From positions 1 to 64,000 of the forward strand of contig NZ_JAKGSD010000026.1 of the NCBI RefSeq assembly GCF_021654135.1: a stretch of 64,000 nt of DNA, written 5' to 3'. The DNA is from Amycolatopsis tucumanensis. GTDB lineage: Bacteria > Actinomycetota > Actinomycetes > Mycobacteriales > Pseudonocardiaceae. The notes beneath the pieces were generated by a model. The model was not told the origin of the DNA and searched no databases. It saw only the letters and a program-made list of their open reading frames with translations. Each line of letters starts with the position of its first letter. The first letter of the stretch is position 1. A program made the position numbers and the translations under genes. Shown here in pieces: positions 50,901 to 59,916 of this stretch.

Positions 50901-51922
50901 TTGGCCGCCTTCTGGTATTCGGCGAGCTTGGCGGGCAGGTCGTAGAACACGTCGGCGGCGGTGATCGTCCGCTGGATCACGTGGTTCTGTGTGAACAGGT
51001 TCGCGACCGATTCGAGATCGCGCGCGTCCTTCTCGTTGGGGTAGCGGGGAACCGCGGCCTGCGCGCCCAGCGCGAGCGCGCGCTGCAGCCGGTCGCCGGA
51101 CAGCGCGCGCGGCCCGGCCTTCTCGAAGACGTTCTCGAAGTCCGCCGGGTTGGCCCGCTGTTGCACGGTCAGCTGCTGCAGCGTCTCCAGGTACTTCGCC
51201 GCGACGTCCGGCCGTGCGTCCAGCACCTCGGTGCGGAACGCGACGATGGTGTTGTCGACCGAGCCGATGCTCTGTTCGGTGGCGATCTCCACGCCGCCGT
51301 TGGCCTTCGCCTCCTGATAAGGCTCGTTGAACGACGCCCACGCGTCGACCTGGCCGGTGGCGAACGCGGAGGTCGCGTCGGCCTGCTGCAACGGCACCCG
51401 CTCGACCTGGTCCACCGGCACGCCGGCCTGGGCAAGGGCCTGCAGCGTGATGTACTCGCCCTTGCCTGCCGGGTTCACCGCGACGCGTTTGCCCGCGAGG
51501 TCGCGCACCGACCTGATGCCCGATCGCGGGGTGGCCAGGATGCCGTTCTGGTCCTTGCCGACCGGATCGGCGACAGCGATGATCCGGACACCGACGTCTT
51601 TGGACAGGGCGCCGACAACGGGGCTGTACGCGCCGCCGGAGACGTCGAGTTGCTTGGTGTTGAACAGTTTCAGGTTCGAGCTGAAACCCGGTGTGCTCGG
51701 CACCCATTCGATGCGGGCACCCAGTGGTGCCAGTGCCTTGTCGAACGTCCCGTCCCGTTTGCCGACCGCCAGCGGACCGGCGTTGCCGGGATCGGTGACC
51801 TTGAGGACGAAGGTGCCGTCCGCGTCGGTGCTCGTGCCGGCGCCGGCACCGGTGCACGCCGTGGCAAGTGCCAGCAGGGGGACGAGCGCGAGGGCGAGGA
51901 GGGGTTTCCGGCTGCGCGGCAT
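50897..51922 (-). CDS. ABC substrate-binding lipoprotein, sulfonate type (importer A), first gene of operon
   Basis: A 341-residue lipoprotein with lipobox LATAC (Cys23). The mature part has IEWVPSTPGFSSNLKLF, LAGKRVAVNPAGKGEY and FATGQVDAWASFNEPYQEA, typical of aliphatic sulfonate-binding proteins. The ATG at 51922 has AGGAG eight bases upstream and starts the signal peptide; the longer frame to 51988 adds nothing family-like. It heads the leftward operon, 184 bases from the divergent IclR start. Confidence 0.9.
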   Translation of the reverse strand: MPRSRKPLLALALVPLLALATACTGAGAGTSTDADGTFVLKVTDPGNAGPLAVGKRDGTFDKALAPLGARIEWVPSTPGFSSNLKLFNTKQLDVSGGAYSPVVGALSKDVGVRIIAVADPVGKDQNGILATPRSGIRSVRDLAGKRVAVNPAGKGEYITLQALAQAGVPVDQVERVPLQQADATSAFATGQVDAWASFNEPYQEAKANGGVEIATEQSIGSVDNTIVAFRTEVLDARPDVAAKYLETLQQLTVQQRANPADFENVFEKAGPRALSGDRLQRALALGAQAAVPRYPNEKDARDLESVANLFTQNHVIQRTITAADVFYDLPAKLAEYQKAAK

Positions 51923-52010
51923 GGGGGTGACTCCTGGTGGGAGGGAACCGGTTCGGGGTCCGGTGCAGATGCGGGCAACGATAACCACGCCGTCCTAGCG
52001 GAGCGAGAAG

Positions 52011-52090
52011 TTCCAAAGAATGGAATGCAGGCCCGCGTGGTTTGGCATCACCGTGCAATTAACCGGTGGGCTTACCGCTATCTGGAATGC
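52011..52090. promoter_or_regulatory. Candidate IclR sites and leaderless iclR promoter
   Basis: TTCCAAAGAATGGAA (52011-52025) is an inverted repeat with five-base arms. Its right half starts TGGAATGC, repeated at 52083-52090. A -10-like TACGCT at 52094-52099 lies only seven bases before the iclR ATG, with CTTACC at 52071-52076 about 17 bases further up. This implies a leaderless iclR transcript with a binding site inside its promoter. Confidence 0.5.
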
Positions 52091-52106
52091 TGTTACGCTG
52101 GTGCGC

Positions 52107-52862
52107 ATGGCACGAGAAGGTGGGGACGGCGTGCAGACCGTCGCGCGGGCACTGGCGGTTCTCGGGTGTTTCCGCGGCGGCGGGGAGCTGGGGGTCACCG
52201 AGCTGGCCCGCCGGGTGGAACTGCCCGCGAGCACGACCCACCGTCTGGTCTCCGCGCTCGTCGACGCCGGTTTCCTGGAGAAGAGCCCGACCTCGAACCG
52301 GTACCGGATCGGCGGGGCGCTGGCCGAGTACGGCCAGATCGCCTATCGCCAGCACCGGATCTACCTCGTGGAGCCCCATCTGGAGCAGCTGGCGACCACC
52401 ACCGGCGCCTCGGCGTCCATCGCGGTGCGGCACGGCAACGACATGGTGCTGCTGGGCACCAGCCGCTGGCGGGAGGCCGACGGACACGAGCTCCAGGGCG
52501 TCCGGATTCCCCTGCACGCCAGCGCACTGGGCAAGGCGCTGCTCGCGTGGTCCGACGTGTCCGACGACGAGCTGGCGCGGCTGCCGTTCACCGACGGCAC
52601 CGACCGCGCCCCGACCGACCCGGCCGAGCTGTCGAAGGAACTGGTCCTGACCCGCGAGCGCGGGTGGGCCTTCAACGACGAGGAGCTGGCCGTGGGCTTT
52701 CGCACGATCGGCATCCCGGTGCGTGATACCGGCGGCCGGGCCCGCTTCGCGCTGGGCCTGCGCGGCACGACGAGCCTGATGATCCCCGAGCGGGTGCCCT
52801 TCTTCGCGGACCTGGCGAAGGTCACGGCCGACGACATCGCCGCCGTGCTGTTCGCGAGCTGA
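52107..52862 (+). CDS. IclR-family regulator of the organosulfur operon
   Basis: A 251-residue IclR protein. VQTVARALAVLGCFRGGGELGVTELARRV and ASTTHRLVSALVDAGFLEK form the winged helix (first 75 residues); IPLHASALGKALLAW and GWAFNDEELAVGFRTIGIPVRD belong to the effector domain. It is divergent from the 15-gene sulfur operon, so it most likely controls it and itself. The ATG at 52107 is preferred; the longer frame starting at 52020 runs through the operator repeats. Confidence 0.93.
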   Translation: MAREGGDGVQTVARALAVLGCFRGGGELGVTELARRVELPASTTHRLVSALVDAGFLEKSPTSNRYRIGGALAEYGQIAYRQHRIYLVEPHLEQLATTTGASASIAVRHGNDMVLLGTSRWREADGHELQGVRIPLHASALGKALLAWSDVSDDELARLPFTDGTDRAPTDPAELSKELVLTRERGWAFNDEELAVGFRTIGIPVRDTGGRARFALGLRGTTSLMIPERVPFFADLAKVTADDIAAVLFAS

Positions 52863-53022
52863 CCCGTTCCACCCAGTGGCCGCCTGGTGGGAAGGGTGGT
52901 CGATTCTTGCGCGGTCAACTACTGTCGCGATCATGTCGAAGGCAGTCGCCTTGGCCGGCAGGCGATACGTCGACCTGTGCCGGCTCTTCGGTTCACTCTG
53001 TCGCTGATCCCCCCAGCACGGG

Positions 53023-53042
53023 CGGCCACGCACCCGTGGCCG
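53023..53042. promoter_or_regulatory. Hairpin in the leader of the APC permease gene
   Basis: CGGCCACG and CGTGGCCG flank a CACC loop, giving a perfect 8-bp stem. It sits in the 297-base gap between iclR and the permease and could terminate iclR transcription or attenuate the permease mRNA. I could not match this leader to a known riboswitch. Nothing else was recognised in the gap. Confidence 0.45.
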
Positions 53043-53159
53043 GCTCGATTCTGTTCGTCCCCCGCGATTCCAGCCCCGGGGCGCTTCGTCGTGCCCGGCG
53101 AATCCCCCTGGTGTCCCCGTTTTCCGGTTTTCGGTACCGAGAGGTTCGGTCTACACCCC

Positions 53160-54662
53160 ATGACTGCAGAAAGTTCCACCCCGGCCGGCGCGCCCGCGGT
53201 TCTCGACCCGCCAGACGGCGAACTGCGCACCGGCGCCGTGTCCGGACTGGGGGTTTTCGCCCAGGGCCTGGCCGCCGCGGCACCCAGTGTCGCGATCGCC
53301 AGCGTCCCGGGCTCGCTGTTCCTCGTCAGCGGCAAAGGTGCGCTATGGGCGGCGATCATCGGCGGGGTGCTGGTGTACCTGGTCGCCAGGGTGATCGCGT
53401 TACAGGCACGGCGGACGGTCTCGTCCGGTTCACTCGGCACGTACGCGGGTAACGGTCTCGGCCCGGTCGCCGCGTTCGTGACCGGGTGGGCACTGATCCT
53501 CGGGTACATCGGGTTCGCGGCGGGCGGTGTGCTCGGGGCGGTCCTGTACTTCAATTCGTTCCTGCAGGAGATCGGTCTGCACACCGATCACCTGGTGGTC
53601 AAGATCGTGCTCTTGATGCTGGCGACCGCCGCGGCGTTCTACATCCCCTTCCGCGGCGTGAGCGTGTCGGTGAAGCTGGGGCTGGGGTTCGAAATCGTGT
53701 CCCTGGTGGCGATCGCGGTCATCCTGGTGGCCTCCTACGTCGCCTACGGGGCGCGCATCGACGGTGCGCAGTTCGACCTGTCCCACCTGGGACACAGCAC
53801 CACGCTGATCGCCGCCGTCACAGCGGTCGGGTCCTACGCCGGGTTCGAGAGCGCTGCCTCACTCGGGCACGAAGCGCGCGACGCGCACCGCAATGTGCCC
53901 CGCGCGATCCTGCGGCTGGTCATCGGACTGGCGGTGCTGTACCTGCTGGCCACCTATCCGGAAGTCCTCGGTTTCCAAGGGCCCGAACCACTCGGCACGG
54001 ACAGCACGCCGCTGCCGGTGGTGGCCCAGAACGCCGGGGTCGGCTGGGTGACCTACGTCGTCGACCTGTCGCTGGGCACCGCGATGATCGTGTTCTCCTC
54101 GGCGGTCATCAACTCCGGCGCCCGCAGCCTGTTCACGCTCGCCCGCGAGGGCGCGCTCCCTGGCCCGCTGGGTCGCGTGCACCCGCGCTTCCGCACCCCG
54201 CATCCGGCGATCGCGCTCGTCGGGCTGGTCGGGTTCGTGATCGGGCTGATCGGCACCGTCACCTCGGTCGGCCGCTTCCAGTGGGACGTCTACGTGGGCA
54301 TCGTCTCCAGCTACGCGTACCTGTTCGCCTACCTGCTGGTGACGATCGCGACGCCGCTGTGGCTGCGCAGGATCAAGGCACTCACGCCGGGCGGCCTCGT
54401 GGTGTCGGTGCTCGCGGCCGTGGGCATCTTGTACGTGATCTACAAGAACCTGGTGCCGGCGCCGGAGGGTGCCTACCGGTACCTGCCCTACGTGTTCCTC
54501 GTGCTGCTGCTGGCCGGGCTGGCCCGCTTCCTCCGGCTGCGCGCCGTGCGCCCCGAGGCCGCGGCCAGGGTGGGTTCGATCCAGACCCTGTCCGAATCGG
54601 AGCAGGTGCGCCTGGCCGAACTCGGCATCCTCGACACCATCCGCCGCCGCGACCTCCGTTGA
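53160..54662 (+). CDS. APC-superfamily amino acid/polyamine-type permease
   Basis: A 500-residue membrane protein with about 12 helices. VSGLGVFAQGLAAAAPSVAI opens helix 1 and TAVGSYAGFESAASLGHEARDAHRNVPRAI (helix 6 and following loop) is the APC substrate-site signature containing the conserved FE. It should import an amino acid or amine with a cation. The substrate might be a sulfur-containing amino acid given the surroundings, but this is inference. The ATG at 53160 has only a distant GAGAGG; the frame runs upstream to 52887 without family sequence. Confidence 0.87.
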   Translation: MTAESSTPAGAPAVLDPPDGELRTGAVSGLGVFAQGLAAAAPSVAIASVPGSLFLVSGKGALWAAIIGGVLVYLVARVIALQARRTVSSGSLGTYAGNGLGPVAAFVTGWALILGYIGFAAGGVLGAVLYFNSFLQEIGLHTDHLVVKIVLLMLATAAAFYIPFRGVSVSVKLGLGFEIVSLVAIAVILVASYVAYGARIDGAQFDLSHLGHSTTLIAAVTAVGSYAGFESAASLGHEARDAHRNVPRAILRLVIGLAVLYLLATYPEVLGFQGPEPLGTDSTPLPVVAQNAGVGWVTYVVDLSLGTAMIVFSSAVINSGARSLFTLAREGALPGPLGRVHPRFRTPHPAIALVGLVGFVIGLIGTVTSVGRFQWDVYVGIVSSYAYLFAYLLVTIATPLWLRRIKALTPGGLVVSVLAAVGILYVIYKNLVPAPEGAYRYLPYVFLVLLLAGLARFLRLRAVRPEAAARVGSIQTLSESEQVRLAELGILDTIRRRDLR

Positions 54663-54723
54663 CGAGCCGCACCACCCACTACTTCGCCGGCCTTGTCGCG
54701 GACGGCGGGAACGGAGGAATCCG

Positions 54724-55923
54724 GTGACCGAGCACATCCGGACGTTGACCACCGCGGACGAGATCAACGCCGGCTTCCGCGTGTTCCTGCGCGCCATGGT
54801 CGGGCTGCCGTTCCGCGACGTGGATGCCGTGGAGGTGACCGACCCGGGACGCTACCTCGGCGCGCTCGACGGGACCGAGGTCGTCGGCGGCGCCGACTCC
54901 TACGGGAGCTGGCTGGCCGTGCCGGGTGGCGCGCGCGTGCCGCACGCGGCGGTCACGCACGTCGGCGTGCTGCCGACGCACCGGCGCCGCGGCATCGTCA
55001 GCAGGCTCATCGCACGGCAGCTCGAGGACATCGCTGCGCGAGGCGAGGTGGTCGCGTCGCTGCGGGCTTCGGAAGCGGTGATCTACGAGCGGTTCGGGTA
55101 CGGAGTCGCCAGTTCCGTGCGATCCGCGCGCGTGAACCTGCGCCGCGCCAAGCTCCGTCCGGAAGTGCCCGCGGGCGGCCGGGTCCGGCTCCTCGACCGG
55201 GCGGTGACGACGGAGGCGCTCGCCGGTATCGCCGACCGGGCGGCGTGGCCGGGTGCGATCGGCCGTCCCGCGGGCTGGTGGCGGCTGCAGGAGATCCTTC
55301 GCGCGGCGGACCCGGTCACGCACTACGTCGTGGTGCACAGCACCGAGGGCGTCGACGACGGCTACGCGGTCTACCGGCCCCTGGACACCGGCGGCTGGTT
55401 CGCCAGCCAGGAGAAGACCGTCACGGTCACCGATTTCGTCGCCCTCACCGACTCGGCGCGGGCGGGGCTGTGGCGCCACCTGCTGTCGCTGGATCTGGTG
55501 GACGTGATCGCGTTCGAGTCGCTGCCGCTGGACGATCCGCTGCCGCTCGCCGTCGTCGACCGCAGGGCGGTCGAGCTGGGCCCCGAGCGCGACGAAACCT
55601 GGCTTCGCCTGGTCGATGTCGAGGCGGCGTTGCGCGAGCGCGCCTGGGGTGAGGAGGACGCGGTCGCGCTCCGCGTTAGCGACCCCCTCCTGGAGAGCAA
55701 CAACGGCACCTTCGAAGTGGGCCCGAAGTCCGTCGCGCGCACGAACTCCGCCCCGCACCTGAGCGCCGACGTCGCGACGCTGGCCGCCGCCTACCTCGGC
55801 GGCACCCGGTGGCGCCACTTGGCCGCGGCCGGCCGGGTCGCCGTCCACGATCCGGACGCCCTCCGGCGCGCCGACGCCCTGTTCGCCACACCGTCGGCGC
55901 CGTTCTCCGGCACCGTGTTCTGA
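54724..55923 (+). CDS. GNAT acetyltransferase, Eis-like
   Basis: A 399-residue protein of the Eis (enhanced intracellular survival) group: an N-terminal GNAT domain with VTHVGVLPTHRRRGIVSRLI, the acetyl-CoA pyrophosphate loop, a second GNAT-like domain, and a C-terminal SCP2-type domain ending in a free carboxylate (SGTVF), as Eis uses the C-terminus in catalysis. EASEAVIYERFGYG-type sequence (ASEAVIYERFGYG) is typical. It would acetylate amines such as aminoglycosides or lysines. The GTG at 54724 follows GGAGGA. Confidence 0.9.
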   Translation: MTEHIRTLTTADEINAGFRVFLRAMVGLPFRDVDAVEVTDPGRYLGALDGTEVVGGADSYGSWLAVPGGARVPHAAVTHVGVLPTHRRRGIVSRLIARQLEDIAARGEVVASLRASEAVIYERFGYGVASSVRSARVNLRRAKLRPEVPAGGRVRLLDRAVTTEALAGIADRAAWPGAIGRPAGWWRLQEILRAADPVTHYVVVHSTEGVDDGYAVYRPLDTGGWFASQEKTVTVTDFVALTDSARAGLWRHLLSLDLVDVIAFESLPLDDPLPLAVVDRRAVELGPERDETWLRLVDVEAALRERAWGEEDAVALRVSDPLLESNNGTFEVGPKSVARTNSAPHLSADVATLAAAYLGGTRWRHLAAAGRVAVHDPDALRRADALFATPSAPFSGTVF

Positions 55924-55942
55924 CCCGACAGGAGATTCTTCG

Positions 55943-57244
55943 ATGACCCGTCAGCTCCACCTGCTGCTCCTGGGCAATCCGCGGTTCGGCAGTTCCTGGC
56001 GCTACCCCGGGGTGGTGAACGGTCCCGCCGCCGTCCTGGACTCAGTGATCGAGGCGGCGAAAACGGCCGAAAGGGGAACGTTCGACGCGATCTTCTTCGC
56101 CGACACCCTCAACTACGGCCCCGACGCCGCCTGGCCGCACAAGTCCACCGAGGACTTCGAGCCGTTCACGACAACGGCCGCGCTGTCCCGGGAGACCGAA
56201 CGCCTGGGGCTGGTCGTCACCGGGTCGGCCACCCTGCAGGCGCCCTACCACCTCGCGCGGCAGCTGATCTCACTCGACCACCTCAGCGGTGGACGCGCGG
56301 GCTGGAACGTGGTGACGAGCTTCGCGCAGGCGGCCGCGGACAACTTCGGCGATGCCGGCGTGCTCGCCCACGACGAGCGGTACCGCGTCGCGGGGGAGAC
56401 CCTGGAAGTGGTGCTGAAGCTGTGGAACTCGTGGGGCCCGGACACGATCGTCGAGGACCGCGACGCCGGCGTCTACAACGATCCGGCCCGGATCCGCGTC
56501 CCCGCGCACAAGGGCGAGTTCCACAGTGTCCGCGGACCGTTGGGCGCTTCGCCGTCGCCACAGGGGCATCCGGTGATCTTCCAGGCGGGATCCTCGCCGG
56601 CGGGACGAGCCTTCGCCGCGCGCAACGCCGAAGTCGTCTTCACCGGCCAGGGCGATCTCGATCGCGGGCGGGGGTTCGTCGAGCAGATCCACGGGCAGGC
56701 ACGCTCGTCCGGCCGCGACGCGGCACCCCTGGTGACACCGTCGCTGGGGTTCGTCATCGGCTCCACCGAGGCGGAGGCGAAGGCGGTCGAGCGGACGCTC
56801 TTCGAGCAGTTCATCCCGGAGTACCAGATCGGGTGGCTCCAGGAGGTCGACATCGACCTGACCGGAGCGGACCTCGACGGGCCCGTACCGCTGGACGCCT
56901 TCGCCGACACGACCGAGACCCACCAGACCGCACTGGCCGGCTACCGCGCACTGGCCACGCAGGGAACCCCCACGGTGCGCGAGTTCCTGTTCCGCACGGT
57001 GACGGCGTTCGGCGCTCGGGTCGTGGGTTCCCCGGAACGGATCGCGGACGAGATCGAGCGGTGGTTCACCGCGGGCGCCGCCGACGGCTTCATCCTCGGC
57101 CCGTCCGGCATTCCCGGGCAACTGGACGCCTTCGTCGACCACGTCGTCCCGATCCTGCGCCATCGCGGCCTGTTCCGGCACGAGTACGAGGGCGAGACAC
57201 TGCGATCACACCTCGGGATCCCGAACCTGTTTCCCACTTCGTGA
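55943..57244 (+). CDS. NtaA/SnaA/DszA-family flavin monooxygenase
   Basis: A 433-residue LLM-class enzyme of the NtaA/DszA branch. QLHLLLLGNPRFGSSWRYP, DAIFFADTLNYGPDAAWPH, HLARQLISLDHLSGGRAGWNVVTS and HPVIFQAGSSPAGRAFAARNAEVVF are the branch markers. Members include the dibenzothiophene sulfone monooxygenase DszA (about 450 residues), dimethyl sulfide and nitrilotriacetate monooxygenases. Using FMNH2 it would open a C-S or C-N bond. It stands 111 bases upstream of an importer operon ending in a DszC-like gene. Confidence 0.9.
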   Translation: MTRQLHLLLLGNPRFGSSWRYPGVVNGPAAVLDSVIEAAKTAERGTFDAIFFADTLNYGPDAAWPHKSTEDFEPFTTTAALSRETERLGLVVTGSATLQAPYHLARQLISLDHLSGGRAGWNVVTSFAQAAADNFGDAGVLAHDERYRVAGETLEVVLKLWNSWGPDTIVEDRDAGVYNDPARIRVPAHKGEFHSVRGPLGASPSPQGHPVIFQAGSSPAGRAFAARNAEVVFTGQGDLDRGRGFVEQIHGQARSSGRDAAPLVTPSLGFVIGSTEAEAKAVERTLFEQFIPEYQIGWLQEVDIDLTGADLDGPVPLDAFADTTETHQTALAGYRALATQGTPTVREFLFRTVTAFGARVVGSPERIADEIERWFTAGAADGFILGPSGIPGQLDAFVDHVVPILRHRGLFRHEYEGETLRSHLGIPNLFPTS

Positions 57245-57293
57245 GCAGGCTCAGGAAAAACCCGCGAACGTATTACATTCGGACGAGTGAACC

Positions 57294-57312
57294 GCGGTCC
57301 GTTGTGGACCGC
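57294..57312. promoter_or_regulatory. Inverted repeat upstream of the importer operon
   Basis: GCGGTCC and GGACCGC flank GTTGT, a perfect 7-bp inverted repeat 44 bases before the binding-protein start. A -10-like TACATT lies at 57274-57279. It may be an operator or a leader hairpin. Confidence 0.4.
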
Positions 57313-57355
57313 TCTCTCCCCAGCCTTCTCCCCGAGGAAAGAAACCCCACCCACC

Positions 57356-58957
57356 ATGCCCTCATCCAAGCGCACACTGCTCGCGTGGACGGCCGTGGTC
57401 ACGAGCCTCGTACTGACGCTCGCCGGCTGCGGTTCGGACACCGGCGCGGTCGCGGGTTCCCAGCCCCGCGACGGCGGCACGCTGATCATCGGCCAGTACC
57501 AGGAAGTGACGCAGTTCGATCCCAACCGCCAGTACTCCTGGGAGACCTGGCGGATCGACCGCAACATCTACGAAACGCTCGTCGACGAGGACCTGTCCGC
57601 GCCCACGGGCGTGCCGAAGATCGTGCCTAGGCTGGCGACGTCGTGGACGGTGAGCCCGGACGCGACGACCTACACGTTCCAGCTGCGCCAGGGCGTGAAG
57701 TTCAGTGACGGCACACCGTTCGACGCCGAGGCGGTGCGGTTCAACGTGCGGCGGTTCACCGATCCGTCGTTCGAGTACTACGACAAGGTGAGCGCGGCGA
57801 CGATGTCGCTGGTGTACGGGGACCTGGCGTCCTTCGAAGTGGTCGACGACCACACGGTGCGGTACACGTTCAAGCACCCGTTCCTCGACTTCCTCCGCCA
57901 GATCCCGAACAGCGGCAACGCCGCGTCAGGCATCTTCAGCCCGGAGGCGCTCAAGAAGTACGGCCAGGACGGGCTCGCGGACCACCCGGTCGGCACCGGG
58001 CCGTTCGTCTTCACCGAGCGCGTCCGCGGTGACCACACCACGCTGGAACGCAATCCGGACTACTGGGGGCAGCGCCCGCACTTGGACAAGGTGATCTTCA
58101 AGCCCATCGGTGACGACCAGAGCCGGGTCGCCGCGCTGCAGACCGGCACCGTCGACATCATCAGCCGGGTGCCACCCGATTCGGTGTCCACTTTGGAGAG
58201 TGGCGGATTCTCGGTGCCCGAGAACAAGGGTGTTCCGCAGATCATCTACTACAGCTTCAACTTCGACAACCAGTACCTGCGGGACCAGCGGGTGCGGCAA
58301 GCGATCATCCAGGCGGTGGACCGCAAGCAGCTCGCCGCGAACATCTACAAGGGCTACGCCGAAGCGGCCACTTCGATCGTCAACCAGGGCAACGAGGCCT
58401 ACGACGCCTCGGCCGTCGACTACCCCTTCGACCCGCAGGCGGCGAAGAAGCTGCTGGCCGACGCGGGGTACCAGCCGGGACAGGTGAAGTTCACGATCCT
58501 GTCGGACACCACCGGTCAGCCGACGGCGGAATACCTGCAGCAGTCCTTGACCGCGGTGGGCATCGACGCCTCGGTGCAGTCGTTCGAATGGATCACCTAC
58601 GGTACCCGCACCGCCAACCTCCAGCCGCAGGACGGCCTGTACCTGGGCGAGTGGGGCTACGTCGCGCCCAGCTGGGTCAAGATCGCCCACAACAACAGCG
58701 TCGTCAAGCACGGCGGGGACGCCTACTCCGCCACCAGCGCGGCGACGGTGCAGGCGATCGACGCGGCCGCGTACAACCCCGACCCGGCCAGGTCGGCCGA
58801 GTTGTGGCAGGCGGCGGCCCAGTCCTGGGCGAAGGACGCGACGATCTTCCCGCTGCTGTCGTTCAACCGGTACTACGCCGTCGCGCCGCGGGTCGGCGGA
58901 TTCGTCTGGCCGCAGCAGAACCACTACGACCTGTCCCGGGTCTGGGTGGCGGACTGA
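57356..58957 (+). CDS. ABC substrate-binding lipoprotein, family 5 (DszC-like operon)
   Basis: A 533-residue lipoprotein with lipobox TLAGC (Cys25). PRLATSWTVSPDATTYTFQLR, KFSDGTPFDAEAVRFNV, and VRQAIIQAVDRKQLA are standard family-5 blocks. It supplies the following permeases. Flanking DszA- and DszC-like monooxygenases suggest an organosulfur ligand. The ATG at 57356 is chosen because the signal peptide begins there; the frame upstream is the repeat region. Confidence 0.91.
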   Translation: MPSSKRTLLAWTAVVTSLVLTLAGCGSDTGAVAGSQPRDGGTLIIGQYQEVTQFDPNRQYSWETWRIDRNIYETLVDEDLSAPTGVPKIVPRLATSWTVSPDATTYTFQLRQGVKFSDGTPFDAEAVRFNVRRFTDPSFEYYDKVSAATMSLVYGDLASFEVVDDHTVRYTFKHPFLDFLRQIPNSGNAASGIFSPEALKKYGQDGLADHPVGTGPFVFTERVRGDHTTLERNPDYWGQRPHLDKVIFKPIGDDQSRVAALQTGTVDIISRVPPDSVSTLESGGFSVPENKGVPQIIYYSFNFDNQYLRDQRVRQAIIQAVDRKQLAANIYKGYAEAATSIVNQGNEAYDASAVDYPFDPQAAKKLLADAGYQPGQVKFTILSDTTGQPTAEYLQQSLTAVGIDASVQSFEWITYGTRTANLQPQDGLYLGEWGYVAPSWVKIAHNNSVVKHGGDAYSATSAATVQAIDAAAYNPDPARSAELWQAAAQSWAKDATIFPLLSFNRYYAVAPRVGGFVWPQQNHYDLSRVWVAD

Positions 58958-58959
58958 TC

Positions 58960-59916
58960 ATGGTGCGCCGGATCCTGTGGCGGCTGGCCGGTCTGGTCCC
59001 GCTGCTGTTCGTGATCAGCCTGCTGGTGTTCTTCATCGCGCAGGCCGGTCCCGCCGACCCGGTCAAGGACGTGCTGAGCCAGAAGATGTCGGCCGAGCAG
59101 ATCCAGCAGATCCGCGAGGCCTACGGCCTGGACCGTCCGGCGTGGGAGCAGTACCTGACCTGGCTGAAGGAGATCTTCACCAACGGTGGCGGGCTGTCGC
59201 TCAGCGTCCGCAGCCCCGTGTCGGGAATCGTGTTCCCGGCGTTTCTCAACACGCTGATCCTCGGGGCCGCGGCCACCGTGGTGAGTGTGGTCCTCGGCGT
59301 CGCGATCGGCTTCGTGTCAGGGATCCGGCACGGCAGGACGGCGGACCGGGTCGTGATGCTGTTCGTCCAGATCGGCAGCAACCTGCCGGTGTACTGGTTC
59401 GGGCTCGTGGTCATCTGGCTCACCGCGGTGCGCTGGAAATGGTTGCCACCAGGGGGAATGCACGATCTGCGCGGCGACGGCGGGTTCGGTGACCTGCTGC
59501 TGCACCTGATCGCGCCCGCCTTCGCGGCCTCGCTGGTGTCGATGCTGATCATCGCCCGGTTCGTCCGCGCGGCCGTCATCGAGAGCGAGCAGTCCGACTA
59601 CGTCCGGACCTACCGGTCACAGGGGTTCGGCCGGGCGGCGATCCTCGGCAAGCACATCGGGCGCAACATCCTGTCCCCGATCGTGAACACCACCGGGCTG
59701 ACGGTCGGCTCGGTGATCACCGGGGTGGTGTTCGTCGAGACGATCTTCTCCTGGCCGGGGATCGGCAGCGTGCTGCTCAACGCGATCGGTGGTTCGGACT
59801 ACCCGGTGATCCAGTCGGGCATCCTCCTGGTCGCCACCACGTTCGTGGTGGTCAACCTGGTCACCGACGTGCTGCTCGACCTCCTGAACCCACGACTCCG
59901 GCACGGTGGCGCATGA
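58960..59916 (+). CDS. ABC permease (DppB-type, DszC-like operon)
   Basis: A 318-residue permease. N-terminal helix, then AGPADPVKDVL and YGLDRPAWEQYLTWL; EAA loop DYVRTYRSQGFGRAAILGKHIGRN; VETIFSWPGIGSVLLNAI near the C-terminus. It begins two bases after the binding-protein stop and overlaps the next permease by four bases. Confidence 0.92.
   Translation: MVRRILWRLAGLVPLLFVISLLVFFIAQAGPADPVKDVLSQKMSAEQIQQIREAYGLDRPAWEQYLTWLKEIFTNGGGLSLSVRSPVSGIVFPAFLNTLILGAAATVVSVVLGVAIGFVSGIRHGRTADRVVMLFVQIGSNLPVYWFGLVVIWLTAVRWKWLPPGGMHDLRGDGGFGDLLLHLIAPAFAASLVSMLIIARFVRAAVIESEQSDYVRTYRSQGFGRAAILGKHIGRNILSPIVNTTGLTVGSVITGVVFVETIFSWPGIGSVLLNAIGGSDYPVIQSGILLVATTFVVVNLVTDVLLDLLNPRLRHGGA

Noticed and set aside
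52887..53159. N-terminal extension of the APC permease
   Set aside because: The extra 91 residues have no family similarity and cross a hairpin; the ATG at 53160 begins the usual short cytosolic tail.
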